Below, in pieces: positions 1 through 15,000 of a stretch of DNA of 64,000 bases. Below the pieces are notes generated by a model. That model ran no database searches. It saw only the letters and a program-made list of their open reading frames with translations, and had not been told where the DNA came from. How positions within the stretch are numbered: position 1 is the stretch's first letter; every line of letters begins with the position of its first letter. The stretch spans positions 930,001 to 994,000 of the forward strand of contig CBDDOO010000001.1 in NCBI GenBank assembly GCA_965231905.1, given 5' to 3'. Source of the stretch: G963663315 sp965231905 (GTDB taxonomy: Bacteria; Pseudomonadota; Gammaproteobacteria; Arenicellales; Poriferihabitantaceae). Position numbers and translations under genes: made by a program.

Positions 1-2
1 CC

Positions 3-3000
3 AACGACACGGCGACGCTGACGCACACGGCGACGGGCGGGGATTATGGTTCGGTGACGAAGAACCTGGTGGTGACGGTGACCGATAATGACGAGGCCGG
101 ATTGACGCTGACGCCGGACGCGCTGGCGGTAGGAGAAGGCGACAGCAAAACCTACACGGTGGCGCTGGCGAGTAAACCGACGGGGGATGTGACGGTGACG
201 GTTGCTTCGAACAACACGGATGTGACGGTGGATACGGACCCGGATATCGGTGGCGCCCAGACGACGCTGACGTTCAGCCGGACTGCGGCGGCCACCTTGT
301 GGAGCAAGGCGCGGACAGTGACGGTGACGGCGGGGCCGGATACGGATGTGGCCAATGATATAGCGACGTTGAAGCACACGGCTGCGGGTGGAGATTACGC
401 ATCGGTGACGGAAGACCTGACGGTAACGGTAACGGACGATGATGTTCCGGCGGTGACGATTGCGGGCGGGACGGCGGTGACCGAGGGTTCGGATGTGGTG
501 TTCACGGTGACGGCGACCCCGGTTCCGGCGGCGGATCTGGTGGTGAATCTGGAAGTGACGGACGCGGCCAATTCGGACTTTGTAGCGGCGTCTGATCAGG
601 GAACCGGCAAGACGGTGACGATACCGACCAGTGGTACGATGACGTACCGGGTCGCGACGGTCAATGACACCGGAGCGAGCGCTGATGAGGCTGATGGAGT
701 CGTGACGGTGACGGTCGCGGTCAGCGACGACGATCCGGCGACCTACACGGTGGGCGCGACCGCGAGCGCGGGCGTGACGGTGAACGACAACGACGCGACG
801 GTTGTGACGCTGACCACGCCGGACGCGAGCGCTACGGAAGAAAGTTCGACCGCGACCGCGAGTCTGGCGCTGACCCTGGGGCGGGCCTTGCGGTCTGGCG
901 AATCCCTGGCGGTTCCGTTGCAGTTTAGTGGGGGTACGGTGGCTACGGACTTTGCGTTATCGTTGTCGGGGACTGCGGCCGGAGTGAGTCTGGCGGCGGG
1001 TACGGGGGTTGTGACCTTCACCGGCAGCGCCGGAGGTTCGGCGACGGTGGCGACGGTTGCGCTGGCGGCGTTGTCGGATGATGACGCGGTGAATGATGTG
1101 GTGACGGTATCGATCCCGGATTCTGACACGCGCAGCGACCCGGCTGATCAGGCCGAGCCGGTATTGACGGCTACGGGATTGAGCGGCGGAGCGAGCGGAG
1201 ATCGCACGGGCAACGGACAGATTGCCGTGACGGACAATGACACGGCGGCCTTCACACTGACGCCGACCGCTCTGACGGTAGCGGAAGGCGCGAGCAAAAC
1301 CTACACGGTGGCTCTGGCGACGCGGCCATCGGCTCCGGTGACGGTGACGGTGACGGGCGCGGGAGATGTGACGGTCAACAAGACCGACGGCGCGGCGGGC
1401 GTCAGCCAGGCCCTGACCTTCACCACCACCAACTGGAGTACGGCGCAGACGGTGACGGTGATTGCGGGTGAGGATGATGACGCCGCCAACGACACGGCGA
1501 CGCTGAAGCACACGGCGGCGGGTGGGGATTACGCCACGGTGGAACAGGACCTTACGGTGACGGTGACCGATGACGACGAGGCCGGATTGACGCTGATGCC
1601 GAACGCGCTGACGGTAGGAGAAGGCGACAGCAAAACCTACACGGTGGCTCTGGCGACGGAGCCGACGGCTCCGGTGACGGTGGCGGTGGCGGGCGCCGGG
1701 GATGTGACGGTGGACACGGATTCGGGGGACCCTGGCGACCAGAATACGCTGACCTTCAGCCCGACTGAGACGGCTACCCTGTGGAGCAAGACGCAGACGG
1801 TGACGGTGACGGCGGGTCAGGATACGGATGTGATCGGCGATACGGCGACCCTGAAGCACACGGCTTCCGGCGGAGATTATAGTTCGGTGGAACAGGACCT
1901 GGTGGTGACGGTGACGGACGATGATGAGCCGACCGTATCAGTGGCGAACGCCGCCGCGGTGACCGAGGGCGATGATTCGTCCAAGACCACGGACATGACG
2001 TTCACCGTATCGCTGTCCTCGGTGAGCGACAAGACCGTGACCGTGCCCTACACGCTTTCTGGCGATGCCACAGCCGGCGCCGATTACACGGAGCCGAACC
2101 CACTGTCGGTGACGATTGCGGCGGGCAACCCGTCCGCCGACATTACGATACCGGTCAAGGGTGATGCGCTGGATGAGATCAACGAGACGGTGATCGTGAC
2201 CCTCGGCGCCCCGACCAACGCCACCGTCTCGACCGTGGCCGGGGAGGGCGCGGCAACCGGCGTCATCACCGATGACGATGCTGAGCCGACCGTTTCGGTG
2301 GGCGATGCCGATGCGGTGACCGAGGGCGATGATCCGGCCACGATTACGAACATGACGTTCACCGTGTCGCTGTCGGCGGTGAGCGGCAAGACGGTGACAG
2401 TACCCTATACGCTGGGTGGCAGCGCCAAAGCCGGTGACGACTACGTGCGGCCGAATCCGCTTTCAGTGACGATTACGCCGGGAAGCGCTACGGCGAGCAT
2501 AGCGGTAGCGATCAAGGGCGATGAGGTGGCGGAGGCCAACGAAACCGTTGAGATTACCCTCAGCGCCCCGACCAATGCCGGCCTTTCGACGGTTGACGGG
2601 GCGGCAACCGGATCCGGCACGATTACCGATGACGAAGACAAGCCGACAGCGAGTCTGACCCTGACCCCTGCGACAATCAACGAGAGCGGCACGGGCAATG
2701 TCAGTACAGTGACGGCCAGTTTGTCCGGGGTTTCGAGCGAAGACATTGAACTCACTGTTTCGGCTCCCGCCGATGTCACTCTGAGTACGAACAAGAAACT
2801 TGTGATCGCTGCCGGAGTGAAGGAGAGTACGGGCGAGGTTACCGTTACCGCGAAAAACAACACCAGCGATTCCGCTGACGCCAGTGTCACCCTATCCGCG
2901 ACAGTAACCAAAGGCGAGACGGCGAACAGTTCCTCCGACGCCGCGCTGATTATTCGCGACGACGATCCGACAACCGTTACCCTGTCAGCGACCAGTCCTC

Positions 3001-6000
3001 GCATTACCGAACGGGTTCCGGCGCACACGGCTACATTGTCTCTGCGACTGTCCCGCGATCTCGATGCGGATGAGATTGCGGAAGTACCGCTGGTATTGAG
3101 CAGCGCCACCGGCGCGGTCATTGCCGGCGCCCGTCCCGAAGACCGGGATTTCACTCTGGACGCTACCGGTCCCGGTGTCTCCATAGTCGGGAAGGGTACT
3201 GCGACACCGAAGATTCGCTTTGCCGGAGCTTCCGGAATCCATCGCAACGCCACATTGACCATCACTCCCACCAGCCGCGATGACGGCGATACGGATGCCG
3301 ACCGGGTTCGCGTCGAGCTTGGCGACCTGGATGCAAACACGCTCGCCACCAACCTGGGCGGAGGTCTCGAAGCCAGTGATGACGGGGTGCAGTCTACCAG
3401 AGACAATCTCGTATTCTTCGACATTATTGATTACAAGCCTGCTGGCGTAACGCTGTCCGAAAGTACTCTCGCGCATGTCGAGGGGGACAACGATATCAGC
3501 TATACGGTGGTACTTGACCAGGACCCGCGCGCCACTGTGACAATCGAATTGGCGTCTGATGATTCCGGCGCGGCGCGTCCTGTTCCCTCGACTCTGACCT
3601 TTACATCCTCTGGAGAAAATAGCTGGAACCTTCCGCAGAGGGTCCGTGTGCGCGCGGATATCGACCGGGACACCACTGATGAGTCCGTAACCATCACCCA
3701 CACGGCCACGGCTCCGGTGGGCAATCCCTATGCAGGGCTTACGGGATCACTCACTGTCGAGGTGAAAGATCTGGGGCGTGGACTGCTTGTGAGTCCGGTA
3801 TCGGTGTCCATACGCGCCAACGGTGGAACGGCAACGTACGACGCTCATCTGACAAGTCCGCCCACGCATGACGTTATCGTCACGCCAGTCAGTAAGGATG
3901 ACTCGGTGGCGACGGTTGGCGGTCCGCAAACTTTCCGTGTAGCGTCGTGGAGACCGGGTGGCGCTGTACAATTTACGGTAACCGGGGTCGCTGAAGGCAC
4001 AACCAGCGTCAGTCACAGCTTCAGTTCCAGTGACCCCGAATACAACGGTTCGAGCAGTACCAGTGTCGCCGTCACGGTAGACCCTGACCCGCGTCTCCCG
4101 ATAACTCTCGACAGCGATAGCGAGGTGGCGGAAGGGGCAGGACTTGAACTCACCGCCCGTGTGAATACGGCGCAGACCGAAGCGGTTGATGTGCCACTCG
4201 TCTACACGAATGGCAGCGCCGAAGCTGCCGACTATACGCCGGTCGCAAGCATACGCATTCCGGCCAACCAGACCAGCGCCAGCGTCACCATCGCCACGGT
4301 TGACAACAGCGTTTACGAAGGAGATGAGACCTTCAACATTCGCGTCGGTACGCTGCCCGATGACCAGCGCCCCGCGCAGAAGGACGGTATTGATGTAAGC
4401 ATCAACGATGAGGCGGACGCTCCGACCTTCAGTTTCTCGACGACTGCTTCCAGTATCGGGGAGTCCGGCGCGCCGAGCCTCAGCGTGGCTCGCGCCGGCG
4501 CCACCGAAGTACCGATTACGCTGAGCTATGCCACGGCCGACGGTACGGCCACGGCAGGCGAGGACTACACAGCGGTTAGCGGCGGAAGTCTGACGTTTGC
4601 GGTCGCGGATAGCAGTAAGTCCATTGCGGTCAGTCTGATTGACGATACCGAAGACGAGGTTGATGAACAGTTCCACGTAAATCTTGCGGCTGGCAAGGGG
4701 GTTACGCTTGGGACGAATGTACGTCATACCCTCACGATTACGGACGATGACGCGACCGAAGTGACGCTGGAAGTGACGGACGCCACGGCGATGGAAGGAG
4801 ACGGCGCGAAGACGGCGGAGATGACGCTGACCCTGGGGCGGGCGTTGCGGGACGGAGAGGTACTGGAGGTTCCGTTGCAGTTTGCCGGAGGGGTATTGGG
4901 CACAGACTTTACGCTGTCGTTGTCGGGGACTGCGACCGGAGTGGGACTGGCGGAGAATACGGGAGTGGTGACGTTCACTGGACCGAAGACGGGAGTGACG
5001 GCGACGGTGGCGACGATGACGCTGGCGGCGTTGGCCGATGATGACGCGGTGGATGACACGGTGACGGTTTCGATCCCGTCCTCCGACACGCGCGGCGATC
5101 CGGCTGATCAGACCGAGCCGGTATTGACGGCTACGGGTTTGAGCGGCGGAGCGAGCGGAGGTCGCACGGGGAACGGACAGATTGCCGTGACGGATGACGA
5201 TGAGGTTGGACTGACGCTGACACCGGCTTCCCTGACGGTTGCGGAAGGCCGAACGAATACCTACACGGTGAAACTGGCGACGCGCCCGACGGAGGAAGTG
5301 ACGGTGACGATTGCGGCTGGAGCCGGGGAAGTGACGGTGGACACGGATTCGGTGACCGATGGCGCCCAGACGAAGCTGACGTTCAGTCCGACTGCGACGG
5401 CGACCTTGTGGAGCAAGGCGCGGACGGTGACGGTGACGGCGGGGCAGGATCATGATATCGCCGATGATGAAGTGACGCTGACGCACACGGCTTCGGGCGG
5501 CGATTACGCCACGGTGGAACAGGAACTTACGGTGACGGTGGACGATGACGACACGCCCGGAGTGACGATTGTCGAGACGGGGACTCCTTCGGCTACGACG
5601 GTGGTGACCGAGGCTTCCGGGGATGGCAATACGGATACCTACACGGTGGTACTGGATACCGAGCCGACGCATACGGTGACGGTGAAGGTAACGGCGCCTT
5701 CGGGCCTGCTGGTGGATGGACCGGACGCGGACGCGACCGGGGCACAGACCGAGACCCTGACCTTCACCACCGGCAACTCCGGCAACTGGAATACGGCGCA
5801 GACTGTGACGGTTTACGGAGAGGACGACCGTGTAGATCAGGGGACGGAACGGAGCCTGTCGATTACGCATGCGGCCGCCTCGGACGATCCGGCTTACGAT
5901 GAGATTGCGATAGCCGGAGTGACGGTGACGGTGACGGATGATGACGAGGCCGGATTGACGCTGACGCCGGATTCCCTGACGGTTGAGGAAGGCGCGATCG

Positions 6001-9000
6001 CGACCTACACGGTGTCGCTTGCGAGTCAACCGACCGGGGATGTGACGGTGACGATTGCCGGAGCCGGGGATGTGACGGTGGATACGGATTCGGTGACCGA
6101 TGGCGCCCAGACGAAGCTGACGTTCAGCCCGACTGCGACGGCGACCTTGTGGAGCAAGGAGCGGACGGTGACGGTGACGGCGGGGCAGGATAATGATGTA
6201 GTTGGCGACACGGCGACGCTGGGGCACACGGCGTCCGGCGGGGGTTACGCATTGGTGACGAAGAACCTGGTGGTGACGGTGACGGACGATGACGAGCCGA
6301 GCGTATCGGTAGCGGACGCCGCGGCGGTTGCTGAGGGCAATGATCCGGCAAAGACCACGAACATGACTTTTGCGGTATCGCTGTCGGCGGTGAGCGACAA
6401 GACCGTGACGGTTCCCTATACGCTTTCTGGCGAAGCCACCGCCGGGGCCGACTACACGGAGCCGGATCCGTTATCGGTGACGATTGTGGCGGGCGGCCAG
6501 TCGGCCGACATCACGATACCGGTCAAAGGCGATGAGATTGACGAGATCGACGAGACGGTGACGGTGACTCTGGGCGCCCCGACCAACGCGACCGTCTCGA
6601 CGGCGCAAGGGGCGGGTACGGCCTCCGGCGCGATCACCGATGACGATACGCGCGGTGTGGTGATTTCCGAGGCTTCGGTGAGCGTACGCGAGAGCGATGA
6701 CACGACCAGCCAGGATACGCGCGAAGACCAGGCGACCTATACGGTGAAGCTGGCGAGCGAGCCGGTTGGCGGCGCTGTGACGATTGCGGTGGCGAGCGCG
6801 GACACGGACGCCGCCACGGTCTCCCCGGTGAGCCTGGTATTCAGCGCCAGCAACTGGAATACGGCGAAGATCGTAACGGTCAGTGGCGTTGACGATGACA
6901 TCGACAACGCAAACGACCGGCGTACCACCCGGATCACGCATGGTGTGAGCGCTTCAGGCACGGATTATTCGTCGGTGACGGCGGCTCCGGTTTCGGTGAC
7001 GGTGAACGACGATGATGGTCCGCCGACCGGCGTGACGCTGTCGGTGGACCCGGCGAGTGTTGGCGAAGTCGGTGGCGCCAGGGAGGTGACGGTGACCGCG
7101 ACCGCGGTTGGCGGTTCGACCTTCGCCGAGTCGAAGACGGTTCGGGTGACGGTGGGCGCGGCGGCTGACAGCGCCAAAGCGCCGGCGGACTACGCGGCGG
7201 TGAGCGCCTTTGACGTAACGATTGCGGCTGGCGCTCCGAGCGGGACGCAGACCTTCACGCTGACGCCGGTGGATGACGACATTGACGAAGGAGCTGGCGA
7301 GACGATTTCGGTGAGCGGAGCGCTGTCCGGCTTTATCATCGCCCCGGTGAACGTGACGCTGACCGATGACGATGACCGCGGGGTCAAAGTGACGCCGCGG
7401 ACGCTGACGCTGGACGAAGTGGACAAGGCCACGACCCCGGGTACGACCGAGAACGTGGGGACGTACGACGTGGTTCTGGATAGTCAACCGACCGGCGCGG
7501 TGACGGTGAACCTGAGCAACAGCGACGCCAGTGTAGTGAGTCTGAACAAAACCAGCCTGAGTTTTAACGCGACCAACTGGAGTACGGCGCAGACGGTCAC
7601 GGTGACGGCGATTGCGGACGCTTTTGACAACACCGGCGACAAACGCACCGCGACCATCACGCATACGGTGAGCGCGGTGGGCACGGACTACGCCGGCGAG
7701 ACGGCGGACCCGGTGGTGGTAACGGTGACCGATGACGATGACGCGCCGACGCGGGCGACGCTGACGGTATCGCCCGCCACCGTATCGGAAGGAGGCGGGG
7801 CCACCGAAGTGACGGTGACCGCGACGTTATCGGGGACTTCGCGCTTCGCCGAAGCGAAGACGGTGGTGGTCGCGGTTGGCAATTCATCAGACGACAGCGC
7901 GACCGAGGGTACGGACTACAAGACGGTGGGTGCGCTGAATATCACGATTGCCGGTGGCGCGGCCAGTGGTAGCGCCAAGTTCAGTCTGGAGCCGACCGAT
8001 GACGACTGGCACGAAGGCAACGAGCGGCTGAGTGTTTCGGGCGCATTGTCTGGAGTGGCCTTCACCGATACGCATATCGACATTACCGATGATGACGCGG
8101 CGCCGGACGGCGTGACGCTGACGGTGGACCCCGCGAGCGTATCGGAAGGGGCGACCAAAGCGACCGAAGTGACGGTCACGGCGACGGTGACCGGCGGCAC
8201 GACTTATGATGAAGACAGGACGGTGACGGTATCGGTCGGCGAAGCGGATGACAGCGCCACAGAGGGCACGGACTATACGGCGGTGGCGGACATCGACATC
8301 GATATTGCGGCTGGCGCCGCGAGCGCGACCGGAACGTTCAATCTGGATGCGACCGATGACGCCCTGCACGAAGCGGAAGAGAGGTTGTCGATCACCGGCG
8401 CCGCGACCGGCGTGGCCATCACCGGCGCGCAAGTGTCGATCACCGACAACGATGCCCCGCCGGTACTGTCGGTTTCCGCGCCGAGCGTGGAGGAGGGCGA
8501 CAGTGGTACGGCTTCGCTTGCGTTTGAGGTGACGCTGGCGCCGGTCAGTGGTCGGGAGGCGACGGTGGGTTATGCGATTTCCGGCGGCACGGCGACTTCG
8601 GGTACGGACTATACGGCGCTGACGGCTGCAACCCTGACCTTTGCGGCCGGTGAGACGACCAAGACGGTCACGGTATCGGTGACCGGCGATACGCTGGACG
8701 AGCCCGACGAGACGGTGGTCCTGCGTCTGTCCTCGGCCAATAACGCCACGCTGACTGGCGGCGCGTCAACGCTGGACGCGACCGGAACGATTACCGATGA
8801 CGATGATGAGCCGACCGTTTCGGTGGCGGACGCCGCGGCGGTGAGCGAAGGCGATGATCCGGCAAAGACCACGAACATGACCTTCGCGGTATCGCTGTCG
8901 GCGGTGAGCGGCAAGGCGGTGACCGTGCCTTACACGCTCGGTGGAGAAGCCACCGCCGGGGCGGACTACACGGCGCCGGATCCGTTGTCGGTGACGATTG

Positions 9001-12000
9001 CGGCGGGCAGCGAATCGGCCAACATCACGGTGCCGGTCAAGGGCGATGTAATCGACGAGATTAACGAGACGGTGACGGTGACCCTGGGCGCCCCGACCAA
9101 TGCCACGGTTTCGAGCGTAGCCGGAGCGGACAGCGCGAGCGGTACGATCACCGATGATGACGCGACGCCGGTGGCGACGCTGGTACTGACTCCCGCCAGC
9201 ATTGCCGAGAGCGGCACGGGCAATGTCAGTACGGTGACGGCGACGTTGAACGGGGCATCGAGCGAGGAGGTGGTCTTGACGGTCTCGGCGGCGGCGGTGG
9301 CTCCGGCGGTGGCGGGGGATTTTGCGCAAAGCGGTTCCAAACTGACCATTGCCGCCGGCTCCTTGAGCAGTAGCGGGGCGGTGACCGTGACGGCGGTGGA
9401 CAATGCGGTAGACGCCGCCAACAAACAGGTGACGGTCTCGGCGAGCGCGAGCGGCGGGCATGGAGTGGCGGCTCCGGCGAACGCGACGCTGACGATCACC
9501 GATGACGATACGCGCGGTGTGGTGATTTCCGAGGCTTCGGTGAGCGTACGCGAGAGCGATGACACGACCAGCCAGGATACGCGCGAAGACCAGGCGACCT
9601 ATACGGTGAAGCTGGCGAGCGAGCCGGTCGGCGGCGATGTGACGATTGCGGTAGCGAGCGCGGACACGGACGCCGCCACGGTCTCCCCGGCGAGCCTGGT
9701 ATTCAGCGCCAGCAACTGGAATACGGCGAAGATCGTAACGGTCAGTGGCGTTGACGATGACATCGACAACGCAAACGACCGGCGTACCACCCGGATCACG
9801 CATGGTGTGAGCGCTTCAGGCACGGATTATTCGTCGGTGACGGCGGCTCCGGTTTCGGTGACGGTGAACGACGATGATGGTCCGCCGACCGGCGTGACGC
9901 TGTCGGTGGACCCGGCGAGTGTTGACGAAGGCGCTGGCGCCCCGGTGGTGACGGTGACCGCGACCGCGGTTGGCGGTTCGACCTTCGCCGAGTCGAAGAC
10001 GGTTCGGGTGACGGTGGGCGCGGCGGCTGACAGCGCCAAAGCGCCGGCGGACTACGCGGCGGTGAGCGCCTTTGACGTAACGATTGCGGCTGGCGCGACC
10101 AGTGGTACGCAGACCTTCATGCTGACGCCGGTGGATGACGACATTGATGAAGGAGCCGGCGAGACGATTTCGGTGAGCGGAGCGCTGTCCGGCTTTATCA
10201 TCGCCCCGGTGAACGTGACGCTGACCGATGACGATGACCGCGGGGTCAAAGTGACGCCGCGGACGCTGACGCTGGACGAAGTGGACAAGGCCACGACCCC
10301 GGGTACGACCGAGAACGTGGGTACTTACGATGTGGTTCTGGAGAGTCAACCGACCGGCGCGGTGACCGTGACCTTGAGCAACAGCGACGCCAGCGTAGTG
10401 AGTCTGAGCGACTCCAGCCTGAGTTTCGACGCGACCAACTGGAATACGGCGCAGACGGTGACTGTGACGGCGGTGGCGGACGCTTTTGACAACACCGGCG
10501 ACAAGCGCACTGCGACCATCAGCCATACGGTGAGCGCGGTGGACACGGACTATGCGAGTGAGACCGCGGCCCCGGTCGTAGTGACGGTGACCGATGACGA
10601 CGACGCGCCGACGCAGGCGACGCTGACGGTATCGACTTCGAGCGTATCGGAAGGAGGCGGGGCCACCGAAGTGACGGTGACTGCGACCCTGGTGGGGACT
10701 TCGCGCTTCGCCGAAGCGAAGACGGTGGCGGTGGAGGTCGGTGATTCAGACGACAGCGCGGTCGAGGGTACGGACTACAAGACGGTTGCGGGCCAGACCA
10801 TCACGATTGCCGGTGGCGCGGCCAGTGGCAGCGTGAAGTTCAGTCTGGAGCCGACCGATGACGACCGCCACGAAGGCGCCGAGCGGCTGAGTGTTTCGGG
10901 TACATTGACCGGAGTGACCTTCACCGGCGCCCATATTGACATCACCGATGATGACGCGGCGCCGACCGGCGTGACGCTGACGGTATCGCCTTCGAGCGTA
11001 TCGGAAGGCGCCAACGCCACCGATATTACGGTGACGGCGACGGTAAACGGCTCCACTACCTATAGTGAGGGCAAGACGGTGACGGTATCGGTCGGCGATT
11101 CAGCCGACAGCGCCACCGAGGGCACGGATTACGAAGCGGTGACGGACATCACGATTGCGCTTGCGGCTGGCGCCGACAGCGCGACCGGAACGTTCAGTCT
11201 GACGCCGAAAGACGATAGCGCCGATGAGCCGACCGAGAGGTTGTCGATCACCGGCTCCGCGACCGGCGGCGCTACGGTGAGCGGGACGCAGGTCTCCATG
11301 ACCGATGATGATGTCACGCCGATTGTATTGAGTCGCTCCGGCGGCGCGGCGTTTATTGAAGAAGACGGCGGCAGCGTGGATGTCACCGTATCTTTGGGAC
11401 GGGCGCTGGCGACCGGTGAGCGTGTGACGGTTCCGTTGGTGGTCAGTGGCGCGACGGTGACGACCCACTACACGCTGGGGCTGAAGGCCGCCGCGACCGG
11501 GGTCACGCTGTTGACTACCAGCCCGCACAGCGCGCAGGACCCGGCGCTTCGCTTTATCGGTCCGAGCGCGTCCTCGGCGACGCTGACGCTGACCGCGGTC
11601 GACAACAATGACACGACCGAGCGCACGGTGAATATTGCCTACGGCTCCGGCGCTCGCCAGACCACGGTCGCCGGTCTGGACGGAGGCTTTACGACCTCCG
11701 GCGCTCCGGTTGTTGTGCCGATTGCCGATGATGACGCGCAGATCACGATTGCGGCGGCGGAGGCGGCGGAGGGCAGCGCGGTGGTGTTCACGGTGACCTT
11801 GCCGGCGGTCGCCCCGTCCGGCGGAGTGACCATTGACTACGCCACCTCGGACGGTCGCGGCGAGTCCACGGATACGTACCAGGAGGCGACTTCCGCCGAC
11901 TACACGGCGGCGGCCAATGACGCTTCGCTGTCCATTGCCGCCGGAGACCGCAGTGGAACGATTTCGGTGGCGACGACCCAGGACAATACCTATGAGGGAG

Positions 12001-15000
12001 ACCACTACTTCACGGTGACCTTGAGCAATCCCAGCCGCATGACGGTCAGCCGCACCGCAGGTTCCGCGGTGGGCACGATCACCGATGCCGCCGACACGCC
12101 GGTTTTCGCGTTCTCATCGGCGACCGGTTCGGTGGATGAGGGGGATGGAACCATTACTCTGACGGTTGACAAGAGCGGGACTTCACTGGTGGCGTCGACG
12201 GTGAATTACGCGACCGCGGACGGTACAGCCGAAGCCGGTGAGGACTATACAACAAAGACCGGTACATTGAGTTTCGCCGCGGCGGATACCCGCAAGACCT
12301 TCGAGGTCACGATTGACAATGATGTGCTGGACGAAGTTGCGGAGACCTTCGCGGTTGACCTGACGGCGGGGGATCATGCGAATCTTGGCGCGGTGAAATC
12401 GCAGACGGTGACCATTGCCGATGATGACGCGGCGCCGGACGCGATGACGCTGTCGGTGGATGCGGATTACATCGCCGATGGCAACGATGGCGTTCAGACA
12501 TCGGTAGATGAAGACGGCGGCGTCCGGACGGTGCGGGTGACGGCGACGATTACCGGAGCGACCCGGTACGCGGACGAGCAGACGGTCACGGTCAAGGTCG
12601 GCCAGACGGGCGACAGCGCCGAAGAAGGAACGGATTACGCGCAGGTTGCGGATCAGACCATCACCATCGCCGCCGGGGCGGCCAGTGGCTTCGTGGACTT
12701 CGCGCTGACGCCGACCGATGATGCAATAGATGATGACGGCGAGCGGCTGAGTATAGCGGGCACATTGTCCGGAGTGGCCTTCACCGATACGCATATCGAC
12801 ATTACCGATGATGACGCGGCGCCGACCGGCGTGACGCTGTCGGTATCGCCCACGAGCGTATCGGAAGGCGCGACCAAAGCGACCGAAGTGACGATCACTG
12901 CGACGGTGACCGGCGGCACGACTTATGATGAAGACAAGACGGTGACGGTATCGGTCGGCGAAGCGGCTGACAGCGCGAAGTCCGGGGTGGACTATACGGC
13001 GGTGTCGGACATTGGCATTGATATTGCGGCTGGCGCCGCGAGCGCGACCGGAACGTTCAATCTGGATGCGACCGACGACGCCCTGCACGAAGCGGAAGAA
13101 GCGTTGTCGATCACCGGCGCCGCGACCGGCGTGGCCATCACCGGCGCGCGGGTGTCGATCACCGACAACGATCCGTTGCCGGTACTGTCGATATCGTCTC
13201 CAGATGTGGCGGAGGGCGACAGTGGTACGGCTGCGCTGGAATTTGAAGTGACGCTGGCGCCGGTCAGTGGTCGGGAGGCGACGGTGGGTTATGCGATTTC
13301 CGGCGGCACGGCGACTTCGGGTACGGACTATGCGGCGCTGACGGCTGCAACCCTGACCTTTGCGGCCGGAGAGATGGCCAAGACGGTCACGGTATCGGTG
13401 ACCGGCGATACGCTGGACGAGGCCAACGAGACGGTGGTATTGCGTCTGTCCTCGGCCAATAACGCCACGCTGACTGGCGGTGAGTCGACGCTGGACGCGA
13501 CCGGAACGATTACCGATGACGATGACGCGCCGAGCGTATCGGTAGCGGACGCCACGGCGGTTGCCGAGGGCAATGATTCGTCCAAGACCACGAACATGAC
13601 TTTTGCGGTATCGCTGTCGGCGGTGAGCGGCAAGGCGGTGACGGTTCCCTATACGCTGGGCGGCAGCGCGACCGTGGGCGCCGACTACACGGCGCCGAAT
13701 CCGTTGTCGGTGACGATTGCGGCGGGCGACCAGTCGGCGAACATCACGATTCCGGTCAAGGGCGATGTAATTGACGAGATCAACGAGACGGTGACCGTGA
13801 CTCTGGGCGCCCCGACGAATGCCACGGTTTCGAGCGTGGTCGGAGCGGACAGCGCGAGCGGCACGATCACCGATGATGAAGCGACGCCGGTGGCGACGCT
13901 GGTACTGACTCCGGCCAGCATTGCCGAGAGCGGTACGGGCAATGTCAGTACGGTGACGGCGACGTTGAACGGGGCATCGAGCGAGGAGGTGGTATTGACG
14001 GTCTCGGCGGCGGCGGTGGCTCCGGCGGTGGCGGGGGATTTTGCGCAAAGCGGTTCCAAACTGACCATTGCCGCCGGCGCCTTGAGCAGTAGCGGATTGG
14101 TGACCGTGACGGCGGAGGACAATGATATAGACGCCGCCAACAAACAGGTGACGGTCTCGGCGGGCGCGAGTGGCGGGCATGGAGTGGCGGCTCCGGCGAA
14201 CGCGACGCTGACGATCACCGATGACGATACGCGCGGTGTGGTGATTTCCGAGGCTTCGGTGAGCGTACGCGAGAGCGATGACACGACCAGCCAGGATACG
14301 CGCGAAGACCAGGCGACCTATACGGTGAAGCTGGCGAGCGAGCCGGTCGGCGGCGATGTGACGATTGCGGTAGCGAGCGCGGACACGGACGCCGCCACGG
14401 TCTCCCCGGCGAGCCTGGTGTTCACCGCCAGCAACTGGAATACGGCGAAGATCGTAACGGTCAGTGGAGTGAATGATGACATCGACAACACGAACGACCG
14501 GCGTACCACCCGGATCACGCATGGTGTAAGCGCTTCGGGCACGGATTATTCGTCGGTGACGGCGGCTCCGGTTTCGGTGACGGTGAACGACGATGATGGT
14601 CCGCCGACCGGCGTGACGCTGTCGGTGGACCCGGCGAGTGTTGACGAAGGCGCTGGCGCCCCGGTGGTGACGGTGACCGCGACCGCGGTTGGCGGTTCGA
14701 CCTTCGCCGAGTCGAAGACGGTTCGGGTGACGGTGGGCGCGGCGGCTGACAGCGCCAAAGCGCCGGCGGACTACGCGGCGGTGAGCGCCTTTGACGTGAC
14801 CCTTGCGGCGGGCGAGACCAGTGGTACGCAGACCTTCATGCTGACGCCGGTGGATGACGATATCGACGAAGGCGCTGGCGAGGCGATTTCGGTGAGCGGA
14901 GCGCTGTCCGGCTTTACGATCGCCCCGGTGAGCGTAACGCTGACCGATGACGATGAGCGCGGAGTTTCGATTGATCCGGAGACGCTGACGCTGGACGAAG